Assembly: GCA_036971475.1 (NCBI GenBank)
Contig: JBAIZL010000008.1
Span: forward strand, 36,476,690-36,540,689
Direction: 5' to 3'
Length of the DNA stretch: 64,000 nt
Source: Prosapia bicincta
Taxonomy: Eukaryota; Arthropoda; Insecta; Hemiptera; Cercopidae
Part shown: positions 55,500 through 64,000 of the stretch, piece after piece
How the letters are laid out: each line of letters opens with the position of its first letter
How positions within the stretch are numbered: position 1 is the stretch's first letter
The notes under the pieces: generated by a model
What the model was told of the DNA's origin: nothing
The model's input: only the letters and a program-made list of their open reading frames with translations
Databases searched by the model: none
Made by a program: the position numbers and the translations under genes

Positions 55500-55581
55500 T
55501 TCATCTACAAATCATATAGATAAAGTTTTACAAAATATTTCCTAATATAATCTTATATCATGTTTTTATATTGTGTGATAG

Positions 55582-55715
55582 ATTCAAGCGCTGATAGAGT
55601 AGAACTTGTACTAAATGCAACTGCTAATGATACAGTAATAGAAGCAGAAGTTTGCAGATTTATGAGTGAAATACTGAAAATAAAGGAAGAATATATTTCT
55701 ATTTTAGAAAAGGAG
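55582..55715 (+). CDS. Third DUF167-like domain, copy B, exon b
   Basis: 134 bp with the same splice sites as 37567-37700. The protein is identical to copy A (RVELVLNATANDTVIEAEVC through ILEKE); the two base differences (ATATTG/ATACTG, TCC/TCT) are silent. Confidence 0.82.
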
Positions 55716-55988
55716 GTAAGTATCAATACTAAAAACTGACTGTGTTATTGTTTTAAAAGATGTCTTTATATGCTGGTGAATAAAAAAATTATTTTGAGGA
55801 AAATTATGTAAAATACTTATATGCTCCTTTTTATAAAAAAATTTCGTTTATGAAAATGATGTAAAATACTTATATGCCCCTTTTTACTAATTATTTATCT
55901 TTGAATTTAGTAGTCTATTACGTTCGGTGAATCTTATTATTCTACTTGAATATTACGGTGAATATTATTATTTATACTTCTTTATTAG

Positions 55989-56156
55989 GATGAAGATGAC
56001 AAAATGAAAAAGATTTTGCAAGTAGATGGTTCAGTGATTGGAGGAGCTATGGTGTTGGATCGGATAATAAACGCTATTCAGGATGAGACGTTCATTAAGT
56101 TAATTAAAGAAGAAGAAGCACAATTAAGTCGTAGTAGACAATTACTTGATTCTTAA
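55989..56156 (+). CDS. Third DUF167-like domain, copy B, exon c
   Basis: Acceptor ctttattag, 55 codons and TAA at 56154. Encodes DEDDKMKKILQVDGSV, then GGAMVLDRIINAIQDETFIK and LIKEEEAQLSRSRQLLDS. It keeps the longer acidic/basic C terminus lost by frameshift in copy A. About ten replacements separate the copies here, in contrast to exon b. Sequence similarity to copy A continues about 100 bp past the stop. Confidence 0.78.
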   Translation, partial: DEDDKMKKILQVDGSVIGGAMVLDRIINAIQDETFIKLIKEEEAQLSRSRQLLDS

Positions 56157-57387
56157 AAAGCAAATTTTTAAATTTTTATTGAGGGTGTATTTTCTAGGTT
56201 TACATAAATTTAAATGAAGATCTTATAAAATAATAGGACACTAAGACGTACAACCTAGTTATTTATTGACATATTACAATTGTAAAAGTAAGAAATTATG
56301 TTTGTACTGAAAGGATGTTGATTCATTTTGATCAGTTTTATTTTAACACTAAAACTTAAAAGAATATTTATCATAAACAAATTGTTTAAAAAGTTTTCAA
56401 TAATTGCCCTAATGATTGTTTAAATTAGCTAGCTTTTAAATTCTGTATGTATTGGGAAATAGTCTATTTATTAACTTTGAGTATCAGCCGAATTTACCTA
56501 GGTTTTATTAAAACATTTCTTTCACAAAAATAGTCACTTTTTTTAAAAAACTTCTTATTTTTATTAAGACTTTTAGGAATGTTTTTCCATGCTCATATAC
56601 AATTTATAGAATTCAATGTAAATTTACCAAATATTCATTTCAAAACTAATATAACTTGTTAAGCCTTGTCTGTGAATCACAACCCTTGAAGAATGACCTG
56701 AAACGCATCTCCTGAAAAATATCAGTAAGTAGTTGTTTTTTGGCCAAGTGATACCAATAGAAGTAACTTGTTATATCTTTCTATAACTGTACATTTAATC
56801 TAATTTATATTGTTCTGAACAAATTTAAAATTGGGATTTTAATTATCACAGCCATGCAGGTGTTGTATCTTTATGAGTTCATTCATAATAGAAATATTGT
56901 GTAAAACAAAATTAAATTTTCAACAGGATAGCTATTTTAGAAATTTTTATTTTGTATATAAAGTCTATATGTTAATAGTGGATTTGTAGAAGTAAAAAAT
57001 TAACAGTTTATACTTTAAGGGACTATTTATTGATAACCCTTTATAAAAGGTGAGTACCTCACACTAAAGAAACAGCCAAGTTTGTTTTTAGTTTAGATTT
57101 TTCTGAATAAAATAATACTTATACAATAGTTTATTACATGTATTTTTCTATAAACTTGAAGCTTACTACTGAAAAAGGTTCATAATGCAATGTTACCTAT
57201 GAATACACATGTGGCAGTGGGATGGTTAATGAAACAAGGGAAATGATGTCAAACATGTTCTTGGCTATATTTTAGGTAAACAATCCAAAGTTGGTAATCT
57301 GTAAAAAACAGTTTAAAAATTCTCAGAAGACCCAAATGATTAACTTAAAGCGGAAGATTATGTCTCATTCAATACATAATAAATAAC
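56157..57387. other. 3' flank of copy B
   Basis: No exon. A PLE-A tail lies at 56672-56760 (cctgaaacgcatctcctgaa, ggccaagtgataccaa). 56805-57360 is the counterpart of 40430-41170, interrupted at its right end by the hAT element. Confidence 0.65.
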
Positions 57388-59427
57388 CACCGGATTATAT
57401 GCATTTGCATATTTAGCCACTTTTTACTGTTTTTGTATGTTTTAACTAAAAAGTATTGATAATGCATATTTAATGCAAAGCTCAAGGTTTGGAAGTCATT
57501 TTGATACAGTGTAGTATTCTCACCACGCTTGAATGATCGCAACCTTGGGCTAGCAAACTGAACAGGAGCGTGCAGAGTGGGGCGCGAGCGCCTGTGCCAC
57601 CCCCTCGCTTATCCCCCCTACTGTCGTACAGCATGTGTCACCACAAGTTAATTTACTGTGTCCGACTCCAATGTTTCATTGTTTCAGTTTACTTTTAGTT
57701 TACGTGTAGTGTATTGCACCATGCCCCCCAGAAAAAGAAATGTCGTTTCGTGGATAGCTGACTATCCTTGAACATTTACATATGACGGCAATATTTTATA
57801 TTGTCGAGTTTGTGAGAAAAACGTTTTGTTCACAAAAATTTTCAAATAGACCAGCATGTAAAGACAACTCTTCATATCGCAGGAATGCAAAAGAAAGGCT
57901 CACTACAACTTTTAACAGTTGCAAATAGCAGTAGCTGTAATTTAACCTCCAGAGGCAACCAAAAAAAATTGCTTTAACATGGATCTATGTGAAGCATTCG
58001 TTGCAAGTAAAATTCCTCTTCACAAACTTACAAACCATACTCTCAAAGGTTTTCTGCGCAATATATTGCTTAAATCAAAATATACCAGATGAATTTACAT
58101 TAAACAAAAATTACATACTGACAGTTTACCTACATGTTTTAGAAGAAATACGAAATGAACTCAAGGACAACATTGTTTGGATTTCAGCTGACAAAACTAC
58201 AGATACTTGTGGCCGTTACATGCAAATTTAATTGTTGGTGCATTAAAACAAGAGCCTTCTTCTTCTTATTTGGTAGGCTGCAAAGAGCTAGAAGAGTAAA
58301 ACCATTCTACAATCACCAGATTTGTAAATGAGGGTATTAAAAAAATATTTCCAGAATCTTCTGCAAATGAAAGGGTGTTTGTGTTTTTCTCAGATGATGC
58401 TCCTTACATGATCAAGGTAGGAAAAGCCCTTCAAGTATTTTATCCCAATTTGATTCATGTGACGTGCTTTGCTCATGGAGTACATCGCCTCGTTGAAGAA
58501 GTACAATCCATTTTTGGGGATGAAAATAAACTGATCTCATCAACAAAAGAAAGTGTTTCTTAAGGCACCTTATCGCAACAAGGCCTACAAAGAAAAACTG
58601 CCAATTGTGTAATTACCTCCCGAACCAGTGGTAACTCCTTGGGGTACGTGGGGCGAAGCCGTCTTGTTTTATAATGAACATTTCGAGGCTATTAAAGGTA
58701 TAGTAAACGACTTCGATAGTGCAGAGGCTTTGGCAGTTTGTCAGTGCAAGGATGCATTTAACTATTCCAGTATTAAAAAAACTTTGCTGTGGTTACCACT
58801 CAGTTTTCCTATATACCTGCAAGTATTAAAAAGCTTGAAACTCAAGGTTTGGCGTTGTCTGAATCTATCCAGTTAATGGATAAAATCCGTCTACTGAACT
58901 CCTCATTGCCGGAGGGATTCCCGAGCAAACTTAAAGAAAAGTTTGAAAACGTTTCGAACAGTAACCCAGGCTTTAAACCATTGTGTCAAATTAATAGTTT
59001 TCTAAATGGAGCTTTTGCCAGAAGTAATAAGTGCCAAAATAGCACCCAAATTCAAATACTGCCCAGTTACTTCAGTTGACATAGAACGGTCCTTTTCTGT
59101 TTTTAAAAATATTTTGAGTGATCGAAGATACAACTTTACTACCGAACATTTGGAACAGTACCTGACCGTTTATGTTTATATAGTAACAAAATGTAGAATG
59201 TTTTAATTCAGGTAATAATTAATACATAGATAATAAAAATACTGATTAAGTTATTGTGTTTTGATTATTATGTTGATTTAGAAATAAAATATCTAAAAAA
59301 ATTATTAACTTTATTATTCTTGAACTTAAGTGATTAATTTATTATTATATTATAATAAAGTTTTCATGCATATTTTAAGCATTTTTCATGCATATTTCGA
59401 GCTTTTTATGTTGCATATAATTCGGTC
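57388..59427 (+). mobile_element. hAT transposon with decayed transposase
   Basis: The ends are short inverted repeats, acc(g/a)gattatatgca-like at the left (accggattatatgca) and its counterpart at the right (tgcatataattcggt), with repeated atgcatatttt words inside both ends. An 8-bp target duplication was not settled because both flanks contain aataaataac-like sequence. Contains the pseudogene below. It truncates the segmental similarity. Confidence 0.75.
57721..59206 (+). pseudogene. BED-finger hAT transposase remnant
   Basis: Starts MPPRKRNVVSWIADYP, then a BED-type zinc-binding region (YDGNILYCRVCEKNV; the histidine side is scrambled). Further: EAFVASKIPLHKLTNHTLKG, FVFFSDDAPYMIKVGKALQV with FYPNLIHVTCFAHGVHRL (central catalytic region with the DD/CxxH hallmark), and at the end CPVTSVDIERSFSVFKNILS then DRRYNFTTEHLEQYL, the hAT C-terminal dimerisation motif. 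At least ten stops or frameshifts interrupt it. Similar to ZBED-related hAT transposases; inactive. Confidence 0.88.
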
Positions 59428-59785
59428 TTTAATAATAAATAACAATATAATACAACTAGATACAGATCCAACAGAGAAATGCCATAAAATAATAAAAAAA
59501 ACTAATTAATAATTTAAAAGATATTAATTAGTTTTCACTGAATGTAATGGACTACAAAAGTCAAGATTTTTGTGTGTTGTACAGGATCATAAAGGCAAGT
59601 AATACAGTATTTACATTCAAAATGATCCCTATTGAATGCTTATTTCCAAAATAATCAGTGTTAAAGTAAGACAAATCAATTTTTTTTTTTAATGTAATTG
59701 TAAAAAAAGATTAATGTCATTTAAAGGTTATCATCAATTTAGTTATATTATGAAGGAACACACTTCAAAACAAAGTCAATTTTTT
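59428..59785. other. Spacer, no supported gene
   Basis: 59525-59580 (gttttcactgaatgtaatgg, actacaaaagtcaagat) resembles 28805-28850 and 32265-32300, a short intronic repeat of the DUF167 locus. Confidence 0.5.
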
Positions 59786-59789
59786 ATGG

Positions 59790-60290
59790 TTTTGTCAGCA
59801 TGAATCGTTTGTGCCTTTGTTTGTGCCCCAGTTTTTAATTGGCCAGACAGGGAGGTCTTTTTACACACACTACCAAGAACATATAAACGCAATAACAAAC
59901 ATTAATTACCAATCAAACTTCGCCGATCATCTCAAGTTCACAAAACGTGACAATAAAGACATAGCATCCAACCTACAAATTCTTCGTAAACAACACAGAA
60001 ATAACCTTAGTTACACAATCGAACAATACGAAATATACAAACATTTCAAACTATACCCTACACAGGTACTCAACACCCTATTACATTATAACTCGCACAC
60101 ACTTTTCAATATCATAACTCCTAATGGTCACAAAGTACACCCACAACCCGCCCCATAATATACCTCCCCCACCCTAACCCACGAAAACCTTGATATCAGT
60201 TTCGGTCTGAGTTGACAAAGGGACTCATCTCCCGAAACGGCCGTCCAACAAATATAAGTAAGTGTTGTTATAGGAAAATTTGTAAAATGT
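59790..60290 (+). mobile_element. PLE-D 3' fragment
   Basis: GIY-YIG frame end (59811-60158) followed by the PLE-D tail (gtctgagttgacaaagggac, tctcccgaaacggccgtcc, aagtaagtgttgttatagg). Only the plus-orientation tail is present. Confidence 0.75.
59830..60158 (+). pseudogene. PLE-D GIY-YIG endonuclease fragment
   Basis: LIGQTGRSFYTHYQEHINAI, NYQSNFADHLKFTKRD and IEQYEIYKHFKLYPTQVLNT closely follow the copy at 38530-39286. The GIY half is missing and YIG is LIG, so the nuclease is inactive, though the remaining frame is open to the stop. Confidence 0.78.
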
Positions 60291-60304
60291 TTACAATTGT
60301 TTTA

Positions 60305-60380
60305 GTGAAATAATTGTTTTTGTAACAGTCAGCAAGTAAGTTTAAAACTATTCACTTAGTTAAGCAATAATTATCTATAG
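60305..60380. repeat. Fragment of the attcacttagtta miniature repeat
   Basis: tgtaacagtcagcaagtaag and ctattcacttagttaagcaa match one arm of the family. Confidence 0.5.
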
Positions 60381-60629
60381 TATTGAAAATTTTATGATCA
60401 ACCAATGAAACTTTTTGAATAGCTTTGGGGTTTGTCAACACATTACGTGCTGACGTATTAGCATTTTAACACCAGAAACATATGCATCAGTCCCTGTTTA
60501 TAGAGCAATAAGAAAGAACCTTCAGTACGAGTGTAGCTCGTAATAGAAGGAACTAACAGAGTGCTTAGCTAACAAGTGTTAGCTTCTAATAGTAGTCCTT
60601 TGAAACTAAAATACTGGTACATAGTTGGT

Positions 60630-60785
60630 ACGTTCTGAGTTGACAATGGGACACATCTCCTGAAACAGCCGTCCTCAACAATCAGAGAAGTGAGTGCTAC
60701 TGTAGGAAAGTTAACATACCAACACATGTACAACTATTTTAGTTAAAAACTAGTACATCTTGTGAAGATGGATTCAATTAATAAG
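60630..60785 (+). repeat. Diverged PLE-D tail
   Basis: ctgagttgacaatgggacac, atctcctgaaacagccgtcc, gtgagtgctactgtagg, then tagtacatcttgtgaagatg: a single tail including the usual unpaired end. Confidence 0.65.
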
Positions 60786-61810
60786 AAGTATTTTGTATTT
60801 GTTGACAATTTGCAATGGTAGATTTTTGTAGTTCTGTGAGCCGTTTTGTCTTTGTTTAGTATTTTACTGGCGTTTTTTTCGTGTTTTTGTCTTTGTTGTG
60901 CAAAAGTAAAACAATACAATGAATAATTACATGTTCAACATAACATGTAAATACATGTCCACATAATAAGGTAACTGTCCAGAAAAGCTGTGTGACTTAT
61001 TACAGAGGATATAAACAAATGACAAGTGAGATAAAATGATACATGGGATTGTAAATATTTTTTAAGTAGAACAAAAATGTAAACATATATCTCTGATCAA
61101 GAATATTGAAAGTGTAAATAAACATCAAAGAGACAATCAACACCAAATGTAGAATTTTCATGGTTCCGATAAACGATATATGTGGGCGACTAGCACACGA
61201 CGCTAATATCAACAGATGCAAAATTTATAACATCATCAATGTCGGTCATTGTGAAGAAAAATTAACTTCATTAATATTAAAAATTCAGTCTTGCAGGGGG
61301 TGTGGCTTAGAACCTATCTTATCCATTCCTCGTGTTTAAACTCAAGTGTACAGAAGAATCAATCTTCAAAACTTTATTACAAATAAATAAGCAACATAGA
61401 AGAATAAATGCCCCTGTAGGTTGAAAACAATCATACTCTCATACCTCTGAATGAAGGGTCAGTAGATCAATATCATTTTTGTGCTAAAATAATAATGCTT
61501 CAGATGAGATAAATGGAATTGTATAGATCACCGACACAGAGTGTACAAACGAAAAATAATTTTTGTAACTTTTATTACACATTGATATAAAATTTAAAAA
61601 TATTATACTATAACCATTTTTCATTTCTTTGATGTAATCATTTAAAGCATTATCCAAATTTTCTCTGAATTTTTCTGTTTTCCTCCAAAAGAATTGAGGT
61701 ATACTCAAGTTAGTATGAACATTTATCAGGTCTCATAAAATCCGAACTCTTTAGTTTTCTTTGAGGCCAATAAACGATGTGAACATTCCAGTGATCACAG
61801 ATATGATTTA
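60786..61810. other. Spacer, no supported gene
   Basis: Minus-strand frames of 73-74 codons at 61000-61221 and 61484-61708 lack splice or homology support. Nothing else was recognised. Confidence 0.5.
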
Positions 61811-61811
61811 T

Positions 61812-62076
61812 ATTATCACTAAAACACTTCTAAATATTTTACAACTTGCTTATAGTAGCACTTAATTATATTTGTTAAAGACGGCTTTTTCGGGAGATGT
61901 GTCCCATTGTCGAATCAGACTCCACTCTAGTTACGGTCCGAGTTGACAATGGGACACATCTCCCTAAACGGCCGACCTTATCAAATATAATTAAGTGCTA
62001 CTATAGGCAAGTTGTGAAATAGTTACAAGTGTTTTAGTGAAAACTAGTAGCTCACGTGAAGATGGGATCAACATAT
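61812..62076. repeat. Foldback pair of PLE-D tails
   Basis: Arms tagtagcacttaattatatt / aatataattaagtgctacta and ggagatgtgtcccattgtcg / gttgacaatgggacacatct pair around gactccactctagttacgg. The right side ends with gtagctcacgtgaagatggg. Confidence 0.78.
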
Positions 62077-62609
62077 ATATTTATATTGTCATTTCATAAG
62101 CATGATAGTTCATTTTCAATTAATTTAAGTAGAAAACTAGATTCGCTTGCCTATAAAAGACATCTTTATATCGTCCTTTTTACATGATGAATGGTTATTT
62201 TCGTTTTTTAAAAGTATGTAATTAATACTAGATACTTTCGTCAAACATCGTTTTATCCTCGGCGCAATCATTTGTAGCGCAGTACATCTACATAGAATAC
62301 ATGTACTATGTATACTGAGACTTGTAGGAAGTCACAAGTTTGACACAAGTTTTAAAAATTGTTAGTTTGTTTCAGAGGAATTATAGTTTGTGGTTTTTAA
62401 AGAAATATATGATAAGAGGGTGTATCATAAAGGGTGCTTTAATGTAAATTCATAATGTTGTATTATTATTTATACTTAATACTACTCTTAATAAACAGTA
62501 GAATTTCGAGGTAATGGTATAATCTTGTAGGTTATGTTCGGCTAACTCTTAAAAAAAAAAAAAAAAAAAAAACATTGCCGGACTATGTAACTAACGAGGA
62601 TTAAGTAAA
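62077..62609. other. Upstream region of the 62610 gene
   Basis: No element was recognised. A 20-base poly-A run lies at 62551-62572. Promoter motifs were not identifiable with confidence. Confidence 0.5.
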
Positions 62610-63017
62610 ATGTTTTTAACAAAGATAAATCGAGAATCAAGATTATTTTATCGTAAATGTACTCGACAATCATTTATGCCTTTATGTCTTTATATAGGTC
62701 TGGTTACTCTCTTAATTCAAGTTTGTATATTTCTTTCAATTTTGATTCTGTTTGAAGATAATTTTGAATGGAAGGTGTTTACTGGTATGTCAGATACATT
62801 ACAAAGTAAACAGTTGGACAAATCGAAAGATTTCAAATTACTCTCAAGTATATTTTATGACTTTGGGGTAAAAATAATTCCTTTGGATAAACACATTTTA
62901 TTTCATGAGATTAAATCCCAAATCCAACCAAGGTCTCTGCAAGAATGCATTACTTGCCATGTTTCAGATAATAGTCCAATTGTTCTAGGCATTTTTATGA
63001 TTGGACCAAAAGTTGAG
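62610..63017 (+). CDS. First coding exon, type II membrane protein (fukutin-like?)
   Basis: ATG at 62610 is the first after an in-frame TAA (62591-62593); 136 codons run to GAG/gtaaga at 63018 (phase 0). Residues about 1-21 are basic, about 23-48 are a hydrophobic membrane segment (LCLYIGLVTLLIQVCIFLSI), and the rest is lumenal, with YDFGVKIIPLDKHILFHEI and a CITCH motif. A short cytoplasmic basic end, one membrane anchor and a VxxIDxxIL-like strand recall fukutin, a Golgi ribitol-phosphate transferase of dystroglycan glycosylation. That link is a weak pattern match; other Golgi type II proteins are possible. Composition is less A-rich than the retroelement frames. Later exons lie outside the window. 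Confidence 0.55.
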
Positions 63018-63865
63018 GTAAGAAGGATTATGGAAATTTAACTAAACTAATTTATTATTTGTAGGTATTTATATGTTTGGGATAAATACACCCTAATTCA
63101 TAATCCAACTTATATTTTTATGGATTTTAAAATAAAAGGCCTAGTTAAAGAGGCTTCTAAGGCTGTGGGATAATTTTGTGAACATTGTAGAATTTTAATA
63201 ACGACATGAAGCTACCCTGGTAGTAGGAAATTGAATAAAACTGGTAGTAATACTTATCTAAATGGTATCCGACGTCAGTTTTTCCCGTGTGACATATGTA
63301 ACTCAATCATAAGTTTTAAACTTGAAGCAGGGGATTTTAAATGGTTCAAAACTACTTAAAAATTTCAAATGGCGATTTACTGCTTACGATAATTTGCATT
63401 ATGTGAAATGTGACCTTAACAGAACTATATAAACTAAAAGCTTCCTAACAAAAGAGAGCAGTATATTGTACCTCGTTACTATGTAGCTACAAAGTATTTG
63501 GTTAGGATAAATGTGGCTATAAAAAGTAATTCCCTAAAGTAATATTGAAGTTGTGAAAGACTTAGTTTAACAAAGATTAAACTAACATATCCAACTTTAT
63601 TATATGTGGGAATATGATTTCATTCAACATTCTTATAATATTATTTTATAAAGCGGTATAGAGAGTATAAATTTAAGACAATGATAAATTCTAAAATAGT
63701 ACCGACAATTATAATATTCAACATAAAAGTTACAAGTTTAGTACTTAAATTTAAATATATATTTGTATATAACAAAATTCATTCTAACTGGATACTTTAT
63801 ATCATAGTATACTGTGTTTTATTAAGAAACATACAGAATTGGAATGAAATAAAAACATACACAAA
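63018..63865. other. Intron of the 62610 gene
   Basis: No second exon was recognised. 63765-63800 is similar to 46293-46325, a dispersed repeat. Confidence 0.5.
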
Positions 63866-63869
63866 ACTC

Positions 63870-64000
63870 ACAAATTATTCATTTATTTACTCATTCGCGT
63901 TTCAATGACCAAGTCATCATCATCAGTGAGTGTGACTACTACAAACTCTAACTTACAACTAGGGTGAAAGCAAGGTTACACTTCGTATTTATACAGTAGG
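63870..64000 (-). repeat. PLE-like tail, minus orientation, cut by window end
   Basis: On the minus strand: cactgatgatgatgacttgg, tcattgaaacgcgaatgagt, then aataaatg. CTGATGA, an ATGAC-GTCAT hairpin and GAAAC follow the same order as in the other tails. It starts beyond the window end. Confidence 0.5.

Noticed and set aside
58375..59206. Domesticated ZBED-type host gene
   Set aside because: Many stops and frameshifts and recognisable transposon ends on both sides show a dead hAT copy.

Overview
The window is AT-rich animal DNA. Genes are broken into small exons with GT-AG introns, (TA)n microsatellites are abundant, and there is a dense load of Penelope-like elements (PLEs, recognised by GIY-YIG endonuclease and reverse transcriptase remnants), hAT and Tigger/pogo DNA transposons, and one RNase H-bearing non-LTR retrotransposon. 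This points to an invertebrate metazoan. A chelicerate (for example a horseshoe crab) or a mollusc would fit, but nothing in the sequence fixes the species.

The main host locus runs on the + strand. Seven small exons (7603-29969) join in one continuous reading frame with matching splice phases and encode about 282 residues. They look like two diverged UPF0235/DUF167 domains joined by a linker, each domain split as hairpin exon, strand-helix exon, C-terminal exon. An earlier domain-like exon lies at 5215-5426 and a possible C-terminal exon at 1383-1501. Downstream, a third domain is encoded by exons 34054-34159, 37567-37700 and 37847-37984. The end of the first gene and this third-domain unit (about 28.3-41.2 kb) occur again as a diverged tandem segmental duplicate at about 46.7-57.4 kb, with its own copies of the exons. 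No UPF0235 domain has a settled biochemical function, so no activity is assigned.

The introns and spacers are mostly transposon-derived. Six or more PLE families are present (called PLE-A to PLE-F here). Their 3' tails repeatedly occur as inverted, head-to-head pairs that make foldback palindromes, and they usually abut (TA)n runs. Most tails share a small motif: a short hairpin followed by GAAA, often preceded by CTGA-NGA, resembling part of a hammerhead ribozyme core. A 5.07-kb hAT-like element with a perfect 8-bp target duplication (14911-19977) carries 58 copies of a 77-bp minisatellite, part of it organised in 616-bp (8-unit) and 308-bp (4-unit) higher-order repeats. A Tigger/pogo miniature element, a decayed Tigger transposase, a decayed BED/hAT transposase and a 5'-truncated non-LTR element complete the mobile set.

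Near the right end, 62610-63017 looks like the first coding exon of another host gene, a type II membrane protein with weak resemblance to fukutin. All exon calls come from reading splice signals and frames by eye; transcripts or homology searches were not available.
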